From IMG/VR virus record IMGVR_UViG_3300021335_001490, positions 1-29,161 of that record: a stretch of 29,161 bases of DNA, one strand, 5' to 3'. The notes under the pieces are model-generated. The model made no database searches, was not told the origin of the DNA, and saw only the letters and a program-made list of their open reading frames with translations. The position numbers and the translations under genes are program-made. This DNA is from a virus. Each line of letters opens with the position of its first letter. Within the stretch, counting starts at the first letter, position 1. Below, piece after piece: positions 12,959-20,367 of this stretch.

Positions 12959-13434
12959 CAAACGAAGCTCAAAAGCTATGGAAGAAGGTAAGTAAAATGG
13001 ATCTAGGAAATCCCATTATCACTACTTTAGTAGGTCTAGTCGTATTCTATGTAGGATTAAAAATGTTTTCAGGTGGAATGAAATCTATGGGAAACATGGA
13101 ACATCTTGCATGGTTCCTCGGTAATCCAATCTATATGTTTGTAGGTGGAATTGTCATGACACTTCTGTGGCAATCATCTAGCTTATCAACTACTGCCATT
13201 ATTGGTTTAGTTGCTGCTGGAGCCCTACCTCTTCCAGCTGCTATTGCTGCAGTTCTTGGTGCAAACTTAGGTACTACTGGCACTATCTGGTTAGCAGGTG
13301 TTCTAGTTTCAGATGGTATGCCAAAAGGCGATACTCTTCGAATAGCAATGGCACATACTGGAGCCAACTTATTGATGGCAGCTGCACTATTACCATTTGT
13401 TGGACCAATTGCAAAATGGCTAGGGAAGTTTTAA
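12955..13434 (+). CDS. Half-length Na+/phosphate cotransporter (NptA/PF02690-like, single repeat)
   Basis: The 159-residue membrane protein carries one copy of the signature of Na/Pi cotransporters: Q73-S-S-S with TTAIIGLVAAG after it, and GANLGTTGT at 102-110. It ends with RIAMAHTGANLLMA, where the family has a His-x-x-Phe-Asn block. Full-length members hold two inverted repeats, each with a QSSS, in 300 or more residues; only one is present here. About four membrane segments are visible (20-38, 57-75, 80-100, 105-120, with another at 130-148). It may act as a homodimer, or join host subunits. It is the last gene before the terminator and early-type by position, which fits a phosphate-supply role during infection. 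Confidence 0.82.
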   Translation: MTNEAQKLWKKVSKMDLGNPIITTLVGLVVFYVGLKMFSGGMKSMGNMEHLAWFLGNPIYMFVGGIVMTLLWQSSSLSTTAIIGLVAAGALPLPAAIAAVLGANLGTTGTIWLAGVLVSDGMPKGDTLRIAMAHTGANLLMAAALLPFVGPIAKWLGKF

Positions 13435-13454
13435 GTAAATTAAAAATAGATAAG

Positions 13455-13480
13455 AAAGCGCCTTAAGGGCGCTTTTTTTT
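13455..13480 (+). terminator. Rho-independent terminator of the early-type operon
   Basis: AAAGCGCC (13455-13462) pairs perfectly with GGCGCTTT (13468-13475) around loop TTAAG, and eight T residues run from 13473 to 13480. It lies 20 bases after the cotransporter stop and just before the next promoter. Confidence 0.92.
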
Positions 13481-13481
13481 A

Positions 13482-13510
13482 TTTACAAAATATTATAAAT
13501 AGTGTATAAT
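13482..13510 (+). promoter_or_regulatory. Host-sigma promoter 3 overlapping a late octamer
   Basis: TTTACA (13482-13487), 17 bases, TATAAT (13505-13510), with the same AAATAGTG before the -10 as at 10585. Inside the spacer lies TATAAATA (13494-13501), the late octamer. The downstream genes from 13531 could therefore be read both early and late, from start sites near 13517 and 13507. Confidence 0.7.
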
Positions 13511-13530
13511 GCATGTAAATAGAGGCTGCT

Positions 13531-14298
13531 ATGAGATTTAATAAATTTTTTAGATTAATGGAAAATGCGGAGGCTAAAGGTATGGATAAAATTTTCTTAC
13601 AGCGCGCGATGAAAGTCACGTCATTTAACTTTTTAGCCAAAGACTTTGAAAGTTTAGATTACAAAAAAGAAATTCAATATCTTTTTAGTACGCACTTTTT
13701 TCCTAGAGTAGATATTAAGTTTCAGGATACAGTAAATGCCAGCAAGCTTAACGCAGAAATTTTAAAATTAAAAAGAACTAATAAAGCAAACTTTGACTTC
13801 TTGCACAAATATAATTTAAAAGGCATCGGACCTGGAGAAGTTGTTCTTTATTTCTTATTAAATAAAGGTCATCTTGGAGGAGGAGCCAGTGCCGGTGTTG
13901 ACTTAGTGGTAGGCCAAAAGAAATATGAAATTAAAGCAGTTGATTTGTCTGGTAATGGAAAGCAGGTGTTCAACTTTAAAACTGGTGGAACTTTCAATAC
14001 TTCTGATTTAATTACTAGAGCTCTTAAAATGAAATCAGATGTTAATGGTTCTGGTGAAGGAGTATCTAAGGGTGTTATTAATAAGATTAAAGAAAAAATG
14101 CCTTCAGAGTGGAAAAAATTAGAAAACGACTATAAGAAAAGAGTTTATGATAATTACTTTAAAAGCCATGAGATAATTTTTATGAATAATAAAACTGCAA
14201 AAATTGGAGAAATTATTGCAGTTAAGAATGTAACAATGAAAGATATAGAATTTGAGCGAGTTACTTCTGGCGTAATTAAGCCAAGAGTTAATGTATAG
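13531..14298 (+). CDS. PD-(D/E)XK nuclease-like protein
   Basis: The 255-residue product has a core that fits the PD-(D/E)XK nuclease fold: an acidic helix residue E103 (GPGEVVLYFLL), D124 at the end of the first strand (AGVDLVVG), and E133-I-K135 on the next (KKYEIKAVDL). That gives the E...D...ExK pattern. A Lys-rich C-terminal half follows. The N-terminus (MRFNKFFRLMEN) loosely resembles the short motif shared by several downstream genes. ATG 13531 follows AGAGG. It might cut host or competing phage DNA, or trim phage DNA; the substrate is unknown. Confidence 0.65.
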   Translation: MRFNKFFRLMENAEAKGMDKIFLQRAMKVTSFNFLAKDFESLDYKKEIQYLFSTHFFPRVDIKFQDTVNASKLNAEILKLKRTNKANFDFLHKYNLKGIGPGEVVLYFLLNKGHLGGGASAGVDLVVGQKKYEIKAVDLSGNGKQVFNFKTGGTFNTSDLITRALKMKSDVNGSGEGVSKGVINKIKEKMPSEWKKLENDYKKRVYDNYFKSHEIIFMNNKTAKIGEIIAVKNVTMKDIEFERVTSGVIKPRVNV

Positions 14299-14308
14299 GT
14301 GAAATATA

Positions 14309-15532
14309 ATGAACTTTAAAGAATTTATTACTGAACAAAAAAATACACACATGACTCATATCGAGGATAAAGTTATCTATGGTGGAGTTAATGGTACTCG
14401 TGAAGCAATCCTAGCTTTACGCTCTTTAAGAGATACTTTAGGAGGTGTGCATGAAGGTTCTATCTCGGTTAAATGGGATGGTGCGCCGGCTGTTTTCGCT
14501 GGCATTGATCCAGGAGATGGTAGATTTTTTGTTGCTAAGAAAGGAATTTTTAATAAATCACCAGTCGTCTATAAGACTAACGCTGATATTGATGCTGATA
14601 CTAGCGGCGATCTTAATTCAAAATTAAAACAAGCTTTACGCTATTTACCGGACTTAGGTATTAAAGGTGTTATTCAAGGAGACTTTTTATATGGACCTGG
14701 AGATGTGTCGACACAAAAAATCAAAGGTAAAAGCTATGTCACCTTTCACCCTAATACAATTGTATATGCAATTCCTGCAGGCACGGAAATGGCCAAGACG
14801 ATCAAAGCAAGTAAAATAGGAATTGTATGGCATACTTCATATGTAGGAAAAACATTTGAAACAATGAAAGCCCAATACAATTTCAATGCATCATCATTAA
14901 AAAAATCAAAAAACGTATGGTCTCAAGACGCATTATTGAGAGACCTCACTAAATTTACTATGTCAGCCAAAGATACGGAGGAAGTTAATGGATATCTTAG
15001 TGAAGCTGGTAAAATCTTTAATTCAATTGCTGCAACGACTCTTAAACAGCTTGAAGCAAATTCTGACCTTAACAAAACAATTGAGACGTTTAATAACAGC
15101 TATGTTAGGCGTGGCGAAATCATTATGGACACAGGTGCTCATGTTGAAAAGCTCATTCGTTACATTCGTCAAAAGTTTCAAAAAGAAATAGACAAGAAAA
15201 AAACCGATGCAGGAAGAGCAACTCAACGAGGAAAAATGAATGAATTACTTAAGTTCTTTTCTAAAGAAAATAAAGTAAATCTAAAAAAGATTTTTGACTT
15301 GCAAAAATTATTAGTTTTAGCGAAATTAAAACTTATAAATATACTAGATAAGTTAAACAGTTCTAAAACTTTCTTAAAAACACGTCGAGGTTATCGACTA
15401 ACTGGTCAAGAAGGTTATGTAGCTGTTGATAAACTTGGTGGTGATGCGGTTAAAATTGTTGACAGAATGGAATTTTCATTTGCCAACTTTAGCCCGACTA
15501 TATTAAAAGGATGGGATAAACCGGGGAGATAA
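14309..15532 (+). CDS. KxDG-type nucleotidyltransferase, DNA/RNA-ligase-like (DUF6267-like)
   Basis: The 407-residue product has the nucleotidyltransferase motif I K55-W-D-G (SVKWDGAPAVF), a motif III-like stretch QGDFLYGP (123-130), and late motifs QEGYVAVD (E368, motif IV-like) and VKIVDR (K382, motif V-like). This is the plan of the covalent nucleotidyltransferases (ATP-dependent DNA and RNA ligases, capping enzymes), with a long helical insertion at about 200-350 before motif IV. I recall conserved proteins of this kind in T4-like marine phages under DUF6267; the exact label should be confirmed. The N-terminus MNFKEFITEQ resembles the T4 internal-protein targeting sequence MKTYQEFIAE. Ligase, nucleotidylylation or capping activity are all possible. 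Confidence 0.72.
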   Translation: MNFKEFITEQKNTHMTHIEDKVIYGGVNGTREAILALRSLRDTLGGVHEGSISVKWDGAPAVFAGIDPGDGRFFVAKKGIFNKSPVVYKTNADIDADTSGDLNSKLKQALRYLPDLGIKGVIQGDFLYGPGDVSTQKIKGKSYVTFHPNTIVYAIPAGTEMAKTIKASKIGIVWHTSYVGKTFETMKAQYNFNASSLKKSKNVWSQDALLRDLTKFTMSAKDTEEVNGYLSEAGKIFNSIAATTLKQLEANSDLNKTIETFNNSYVRRGEIIMDTGAHVEKLIRYIRQKFQKEIDKKKTDAGRATQRGKMNELLKFFSKENKVNLKKIFDLQKLLVLAKLKLINILDKLNSSKTFLKTRRGYRLTGQEGYVAVDKLGGDAVKIVDRMEFSFANFSPTILKGWDKPGR

Positions 15533-15534
15533 CA

Positions 15535-15978
15535 ATGGCGAAGCCATTAGACTTTAAGCAATTTATGACTGTCGATTACAAGCCTGGCAGTGACGATCAC
15601 ATTAAATATATGGCGCAAAAGCGTAAGCGTGCTGATGTTGAAGAAGACAGTGCAAACGAAGCGCTGACTCTACAGCAGCGCATGAAGCGCTCACGTATGA
15701 TGAAAAAAATGAAGTCACGTATTAAAATTGGTAGAATGCGGGCCAAACGTAAAATGGCTTCAAAGGAAAAATTAGATAAGCGTTCTATGAGAGCAGCTCG
15801 TAATGCTGTAGTAAAAAAGATTACCAAAGACATCCCTAAATCAGAATTATCATTTGCTCGTAAACAAGAAATTGAAAAACGCCTTGATAAACCCTCGTTT
15901 AAAGCAAGAATTAAAAGACTTGCTAAGAGAATGTATCCTAAAATCAGAAAAGCAGAAGTACAGAGGAAAAAAGGTTGA
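15535..15978 (+). CDS. Highly basic conserved marine-phage protein
   Basis: The 147-residue product is dominated by Lys and Arg (RMKRSRMMKKMKSRIKIGRM, KASFK..RIKRLAKRMYPKIRK region). Predicted helices suggest a nucleic-acid-binding or head-core protein. Similar basic proteins with an IxKxxKRxxPKxRKAE end are, as I recall, conserved in T4-like cyanophages. The start ATG 15535 follows GGGAGA. Its N-terminus (LDFKQFMTVD) is a weak match to the targeting motif of its neighbours. It overlaps the next gene by four bases. Confidence 0.75.
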   Translation: MAKPLDFKQFMTVDYKPGSDDHIKYMAQKRKRADVEEDSANEALTLQQRMKRSRMMKKMKSRIKIGRMRAKRKMASKEKLDKRSMRAARNAVVKKITKDIPKSELSFARKQEIEKRLDKPSFKARIKRLAKRMYPKIRKAEVQRKKG

Positions 15979-17114
15979 TCAATTCATTTCGTAATTACCT
16001 AGTTGAAGAAGAGAAGACTCTGTATTTTGTGTGGGGACGCATGAATCCACCTACAGCCGGTCATGAAAAGCTTCTTGACTTTTTAAAAGATAAAGCGGGT
16101 CGTAATCCGTTTCGCATTTATCTGACTCAATCAGAAGATAAAAATAAGAATCCTATACCATATATGCAAAAAGTAAAGTTTGCACGTAAAGGTTTTCCAC
16201 AGTATGCTCGTCAAATTATGATGGAAAAAAACCTAAAAACAATCTTTGATGCAATGACTTTTTTTTATAATGAAGGTTTTAGGCGCGTGGTTATTGTTGC
16301 AGGTGAAGATCGTATAAGAGAATATGATATCACCTTAAAAAAATATAACGGTATAAAATCCAAGCATGGGTTTTATAACTTTGAAAGGATTACAGTATTA
16401 AACGCAGGTAAAAGAGATCCTGAATCAAAAGGCGTTGCTGGCGTATCAGGAACTAAACTTCGTGGATTTGCAGAGAAAGGTGACTTCACAAAGTTTGCGC
16501 AATACATGCCAAAAAGATTATCAAATGCAGATGCTAAATCTGTCTTTAATTCTGTTCGTAAGGGAATGGGATTAAAAGAACAAAAAGAATTTCGAAACCA
16601 TGTACAATTAGATACAATTTCAGAGACTAGAGAAGCTTATGTATCTGGTTCTCTATGTGATGTAGGTGATAAAGTTATTATTAAAGAGACTGATGAAGTA
16701 GCAGAAGTAAAAGTATTAGGTACTAACTATGTTATTGTTGAATCAAATGGTGTACAGACTAGAAAATGGTTAGATGCAATTGAAGTAATTGAAGATTATT
16801 ATAAGGGGCTGTCAAAATCTACAGCAGATAAAAGAAAAGCACACTTTAATAAGAATGCTAAAAAGGCAGATGATAATAAATCTGCTTATAAGCCAGCACC
16901 AGGCGACGCTAATGCCAAAACTAAGCCAAGTAAACATACACTGAAGTTTAAACAAATGTATGGCGAAAATATAGGTATGGCAAAACAAAGGATTTCTAAT
17001 CAAAAGAAAATTGAAAAAAGAAGAGATGCTGCAGATGCAAAACGCCATGATCGTATGATGGATACTGCAAGATTAGCTGCAGCTCGTAGAAAAAATAGGA
17101 ATACTCAACCATGA
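15975..17114 (+). CDS. HxGH-type nucleotidyltransferase (adenylyl/cytidylyltransferase-like) with basic tail
   Basis: The 379-residue product has three parts. Residues 15-200 form an HxGH nucleotidyltransferase domain: LYFVWGRMNPPTAGH (T27-A-G-H30), RRVVIVAGEDR at 103-113 and the late SGTKLR (S158-R163), the ISxTxxR motif. This family makes dinucleotides such as NAD or CDP-alcohols. Residues 225-275 form a small SH3-like barrel (DVGDKVIIKE, NYVIVESNGV). The last 100 residues are Lys/Arg-rich and probably disordered. The start TTG 15975 overlaps the previous stop (TTGA). The N-terminus FRNYLVEEE fits the targeting-like motif. The substrate nucleotide is not determined. Confidence 0.82.
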   Translation: MINSFRNYLVEEEKTLYFVWGRMNPPTAGHEKLLDFLKDKAGRNPFRIYLTQSEDKNKNPIPYMQKVKFARKGFPQYARQIMMEKNLKTIFDAMTFFYNEGFRRVVIVAGEDRIREYDITLKKYNGIKSKHGFYNFERITVLNAGKRDPESKGVAGVSGTKLRGFAEKGDFTKFAQYMPKRLSNADAKSVFNSVRKGMGLKEQKEFRNHVQLDTISETREAYVSGSLCDVGDKVIIKETDEVAEVKVLGTNYVIVESNGVQTRKWLDAIEVIEDYYKGLSKSTADKRKAHFNKNAKKADDNKSAYKPAPGDANAKTKPSKHTLKFKQMYGENIGMAKQRISNQKKIEKRRDAADAKRHDRMMDTARLAAARRKNRNTQP

Positions 17115-17353
17115 TGAAATTTAGTCAATACATTTCTGAAGATGCTACTAAAGGATTAGCAGCTAAGTCAAAAAAATCCGGGGTTTCTTTAGGAATTCTT
17201 CGTAAAGTATATAATCGTGGCATGGCTGCATGGAAAACTGGTCATAGGCCTGGTACAACACCTCAACAATGGGGTATGGCCAGAGTTAATTCATATATCA
17301 CCAAAGGTAAGGGTACTTACCATGGCGCAGACAAAGATTTAAGAGGTAAGTAA
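17111..17353 (+). CDS. Small conserved marine-phage protein (KVYNRGMAAWKTGHRPG domain)
   Basis: The 80-residue product (79 from ATG 17114) carries a compact, strongly conserved-looking core: GILRKVYNRGMAAWKTGHRP followed by TTPQQWGMARVNSY. I recall this block from many T4-like marine phages, as a domain of unknown function of about 50 residues (possibly DUF5872). It begins MMKFSQYISED, the best match in the window to the T4 internal-protein targeting sequence, with an I-x-E cleavage-like site at 8-10. It starts in an ATGA overlap. Confidence 0.8.
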   Translation: MMKFSQYISEDATKGLAAKSKKSGVSLGILRKVYNRGMAAWKTGHRPGTTPQQWGMARVNSYITKGKGTYHGADKDLRGK

Positions 17354-18147
17354 TGTCTAATAAAGAGTTATGGGAAGGATTCGTATCAGCAGCACAGCGT
17401 AGAGCTGTATGGGCTTCTAAAGCTGATGGCGGTAAAGGTCATCCTGACAATAAAAAGAAAAAGTCTAAAAAAGAAGATGCTTCTGTAGACGAAGCTTCAT
17501 GTGGCTCTAAGAAGAAAACCAATGAAGTTTCAAAAGGCATGGTCGGTAGATACTTGAAAAAAGTTCCTGCTAGTGCGGCTGATGCTGGAAGAAAATCTGC
17601 TGGTACCACAGGAATTGGTGCAGACGATCAAAAGAAAAATACAGAAAAAGGAATCAAAAAATTTGTTAATAGACACGTTGGCACGGGCATGGCAGTCGAT
17701 AAAATGACTGGTAAAGCAAAAGTTCCTGCTACAGAATCTGTAGAAGTTTCTGAAAAACATGTGTATCGTTTTTCAACTAAGACAAAACAAGGAAACATTC
17801 ATCATTCCTCTAAAGATGATGCAGGTGCTAAAAGAGCTATTGAAAAAAGAACCGGAGAAAAAGTACAAAGCATGACTTACAGAGGCCCGGTGTCAGGCAT
17901 GCCTACTAGACGTGAAGATTCTGATGCAGTTAAAGCATTCCTCGCAAAAGGCGGTAAGATCAAAAAGCTTCCTCCAGCAAAGGCACAAGGTTATCATGGC
18001 AAAGATGATCCAGGTAAAGATGTTGCTGGTGTGATGGATAAGCCTGACACTGACAAGTTTAAAACTAAAAAGAAAGTTAAGTCTATGGAAGGTAAAACAT
18101 TTGACAATTTAAGAACTCAATTATCCGAGTCTAAATTGGAGAAATAA
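17353..18147 (+). CDS. Lys/Asp-rich modular phage protein, possibly head-associated
   Basis: The 264-residue product is low in hydrophobic residues and built of short blocks: ELWEGFVSAAQRRAVWASKA at the start, a KKKKSKKED run, VSKGMVGRYLKKVPASAAD, a small beta-alpha segment (HVYRFSTKTKQG to TYRG, about 135-177), and VKAFLAKGGKIKKLPPAKAQ with GYHGKDDPGKDVAG. The blocks recur across marine phage proteins as I recall. Much of it is probably disordered. The composition suits a prohead core or DNA-condensing internal protein, but this is inference. It starts in a TAATG junction. Confidence 0.65.
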   Translation: MSNKELWEGFVSAAQRRAVWASKADGGKGHPDNKKKKSKKEDASVDEASCGSKKKTNEVSKGMVGRYLKKVPASAADAGRKSAGTTGIGADDQKKNTEKGIKKFVNRHVGTGMAVDKMTGKAKVPATESVEVSEKHVYRFSTKTKQGNIHHSSKDDAGAKRAIEKRTGEKVQSMTYRGPVSGMPTRREDSDAVKAFLAKGGKIKKLPPAKAQGYHGKDDPGKDVAGVMDKPDTDKFKTKKKVKSMEGKTFDNLRTQLSESKLEK

Positions 18148-18148
18148 T

Positions 18149-18427
18149 ATGAAAACCTTTAAGGAAGTATGCAGAAAAAGATTACGTAAAGAAAACGTAA
18201 AGCCTGAAAAAGTAAGTGAAGATGCTACATTCAAAGTAAATATTGAAGGTCTTCCTATGATGTTTATGTCTGGTATGGGTACTGGTGATGTTAAAGCAAA
18301 GCTTCGTGCTATCGTTAAACAGCCTAAGATGATTAAAGATGTTGAACGCGTAACTGACGCTGAAGTAAAAAAGAACTTTAGACTTAAAGCTCAAGGACGA
18401 GATGAAGAAGATCAAAGCAATGATTAA
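18149..18427 (+). CDS. Small conserved marine-phage protein (GLPMMFMSGMGTGDVK motif)
   Basis: The 92-residue product has a central FKVNIEGLPMMFMSG, GTGDVKAKLRAIVKQPKMIK and VERVTDAEVKKNFR. This resembles a conserved hypothetical protein of T4-like cyanophages. The N-terminus starts MKTFKEVC, close to the first residues of T4 internal protein III (MKTYQEF), but then turns basic. The ribosome binding site is GGAGAAA. The function is unknown. Confidence 0.75.
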   Translation: MKTFKEVCRKRLRKENVKPEKVSEDATFKVNIEGLPMMFMSGMGTGDVKAKLRAIVKQPKMIKDVERVTDAEVKKNFRLKAQGRDEEDQSND

Positions 18428-18782
18428 GTTTAAAACCTTTGTAGAAGAAATGAAATATGACTATGGTTCTGATGAATCAATTCGTATTATGAAGAAGCTT
18501 ACACCCGGTCAAAATGAAGCAAGAGGAGCTGATTCAAAAGGTCATTTTAGATCTACAAAGTCCGGAGCCGGTATGACTGCAAAGGGCGTAGCAGCTCACC
18601 GTAGAAAAAATCCTGGAAGTAAATTACAAACTGCAGTTACAGGTAAAGTAAAGCCAGGCAGTAAAGCAGCAGGTAGAAGAAAATCATTTTGTGCACGTAT
18701 GAGTGGTATGAAAGGTCCTATGAAAGATGAAAAAGGTAGACCTACTCGTAAAGCAATGTCATTGAGAAGATGGAAATGTTAA
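18420..18782 (+). CDS. Small basic phage protein with DUF6321-like C-terminus
   Basis: ATG 18420 overlaps the previous stop by eight bases and is preferred over 18402 because it gives the shared start MIKFKTFVEEM. The 120-residue product has a basic C-terminal half: NPGSKLQTAVTGKVKPGSKA, RRKSFCARMSGMKGPMKDEK and RKAMSLRRWKC. The invariant-looking SFCARMSGMK plus C-terminal Trp-x-Cys matches what I recall as DUF6321, common in phages. The two cysteines could bind metal or crosslink. The function is unknown. Confidence 0.8.
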   Translation: MIKFKTFVEEMKYDYGSDESIRIMKKLTPGQNEARGADSKGHFRSTKSGAGMTAKGVAAHRRKNPGSKLQTAVTGKVKPGSKAAGRRKSFCARMSGMKGPMKDEKGRPTRKAMSLRRWKC

Positions 18783-18794
18783 GGTTTAATTAAT

Positions 18795-19121
18795 ATGTCA
18801 TCACCATCTTTAAAGCCACAAATTAAGGTACAGCAAAAAATGTCAACAGATACGACACAAGTCCGTTTAGATAGGATCGAAGAAAAACTAGATAAGATGG
18901 GCGAGGTGCTTATTTCTATTGCTCGCTTTGAGGAGAAGATGGATGCTTATAACGAGTATCGACAAAACTCGTGGGAACGCATGAATAAGTTTTCAGAAAA
19001 ATTAGATGGTATTGAAAAAAAAGTAGATGATAATCAATATACGGTACGCGTAATTAACAAGTTATTCTGGGTGGCAATCGTTGCCGCGGCAGGTGCCATA
19101 TCAACACATATGTGGATGTAG
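18795..19121 (+). CDS. Coiled-coil protein with C-terminal membrane anchor (XhlA/holin-accessory-like)
   Basis: The 108-residue product has a heptad-rich region at about 23-82 (RLDRIEEKLDKMGEVLISIA, NKFSEKLDGIEKKVDDNQ) and one hydrophobic segment near the end (KLFWVAIVAAAGAISTHMWM). The plan of coiled coil plus C-terminal membrane helix resembles XhlA-type haemolysin or holin-accessory proteins, but also many phage membrane proteins. ATG 18840 is an alternative start with AAGG before it. The order after a basic protein block gives no further clue. Confidence 0.65.
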   Translation: MSSPSLKPQIKVQQKMSTDTTQVRLDRIEEKLDKMGEVLISIARFEEKMDAYNEYRQNSWERMNKFSEKLDGIEKKVDDNQYTVRVINKLFWVAIVAAAGAISTHMWM

Positions 19122-19131
19122 GAGAAAACAC

Positions 19132-19893
19132 ATGAACAAACAAGACATTGAGCGTATGGCCCGCGCTTGGCAAGAGGTCACAGAAAAAACAAAGCGTTGC
19201 TGCAAAGACTGTGGTGACGAGTTTGGTAAACCAACTACTGATTGTAAAAACGATTGCAATGATCCAAATGGTAGTTATTGGGAAACTGTAGATGAAGCTA
19301 AAATGGATCCTGTAAATAAAATGGCATTAAAAGGAAAACATGCCGATCGTAAAGACAAAGATATTGACAACGATGGTGATGTTGATTCGTCTGATAAATA
19401 TTTACATAATCGTAGAAAAGCGATTAAGAAATCTATGAGCAAAGATGAAGGCTATTATAAAGATATGGAAATTAAACGGCAGGATAAAGAGATGGGTGCT
19501 AAGCCAGTTTCTGCTAAAAAGAAGAAGTCTGGTGAAACTGCAACTATGAATCCTAAAATGGATACTGCTAAAGGTAGTAGTAAAGGAAGTGAAATGGAAC
19601 AAAAAGAATCACGCATTCGTACTGCGCTGAAGAGTGTGCTTTCAGAAAAAGATGCTCATAGTCCTAATAAAGATAAAGCTGAGAAGCCTGAAGATGCACT
19701 ACATGGCGCCGGCGCTAAGCAAATGAAAAAAGATTTAGAAGGACCTACAGTAGATATTGAAAAGCAAAGTCATGACGATGCAGCAAAAGCAGGTCGTGCA
19801 GGACCATCTACAAAGATGCGTTCAAATGATAATAAACAAGGTGACAAGAAAATTGTAAATCCTGTCGCCGGTGTAGTTACAAAGGAAAAATAA
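19132..19893 (+). CDS. Lys-rich phage protein with Cys cluster and EF-hand/dockerin-like loop
   Basis: ATG 19132 follows AGGAGA; the open frame upstream to 19081 overlaps the previous gene and is not used. The 253-residue product has a Cys cluster near the start (CCKDCGDEF, TDCKNDC), which may bind zinc, and a calcium-loop-like motif KDKDIDNDGDVDSSDKYL at about 75-92 (Asp at alternate positions as in EF-hand or dockerin loops). A long Lys/Asp-rich region of low complexity follows. It is probably a structural or core protein. The motif is one I associate with marine T4-like phages. The function is unknown. Confidence 0.7.
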   Translation: MNKQDIERMARAWQEVTEKTKRCCKDCGDEFGKPTTDCKNDCNDPNGSYWETVDEAKMDPVNKMALKGKHADRKDKDIDNDGDVDSSDKYLHNRRKAIKKSMSKDEGYYKDMEIKRQDKEMGAKPVSAKKKKSGETATMNPKMDTAKGSSKGSEMEQKESRIRTALKSVLSEKDAHSPNKDKAEKPEDALHGAGAKQMKKDLEGPTVDIEKQSHDDAAKAGRAGPSTKMRSNDNKQGDKKIVNPVAGVVTKEK

Positions 19894-19895
19894 TT

Positions 19896-20354
19896 ATGGC
19901 AATCAGACCCCCTTCATGGTGTGCAGATGCAATTCCCACCGATCGTGGTTGGACGCATCCTCATACCGGAGAATTGTTAAAGGCAGTTAAAATTAAACCT
20001 CATATGATTGACGAATGGCATGCTAATCAAAATGTAGAAGAAGTACAAGCCGCGCCTGTAGCGGTTGAAATTCAGCCAGTAGTTGAAGATACCGATGAAT
20101 ATAATATTGATGAAGGTCTACCAGAGATCATTGTAGATGAAACAATATTTGAAGATTTAAAAGAAGTGTTAGAAGAAGAAATCATGGCAAATACGCAAAT
20201 GGAAATGCTTACTGAAGCACCTGCTAATAATAAGTCACTCGAAGAAATGACAAAGCGTGAACTTGAAGAACTCGGTCGTCAGCACGGCGTAGAACTTGAC
20301 CGTAGAAAAAATAAGAAGACGCTTGTCGAAAGAATGAAAAGTATATTAGACTAA
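19896..20354 (+). CDS. Phage protein with acidic middle and C-terminal SAP/HeH-like motif
   Basis: The 152-residue product has three parts. A Trp-rich start (RPPSWCADAIPTDRGWTHPH, TGELL) is seen in many marine phage proteins. An acidic middle (EEIM, EDTDEYNIDEG, about 45-100) follows. At the C-terminus KSLEEMTKRELEELGRQHGV ending KTLVERMKSIL resembles the helix-extended-loop-helix (SAP/HeH/LEM-like) motif. That motif often binds DNA or protein. It starts after AAGGAAAA and ends just before a late octamer. The function is unknown. Confidence 0.72.
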   Translation: MAIRPPSWCADAIPTDRGWTHPHTGELLKAVKIKPHMIDEWHANQNVEEVQAAPVAVEIQPVVEDTDEYNIDEGLPEIIVDETIFEDLKEVLEEEIMANTQMEMLTEAPANNKSLEEMTKRELEELGRQHGVELDRRKNKKTLVERMKSILD

Positions 20355-20362
20355 TATAAATA
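20355..20362 (+). promoter_or_regulatory. T4-type late promoter abutting an ATG
   Basis: A perfect TATAAATA, five bases before ATG 20368. By T4 geometry (octamer at -13 to -6) transcription would begin on the A of that ATG, giving a leaderless message. It heads the structural and adhesin region. Confidence 0.7.
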
Positions 20363-20367
20363 GATTT

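Noticed and set aside
15334-15341. TATAAATA octamer in the KxDG gene
   Set aside because: It is inside coding sequence, about 190 bases before the next start, with no nearby gene head; chance is likely in AT-rich DNA.
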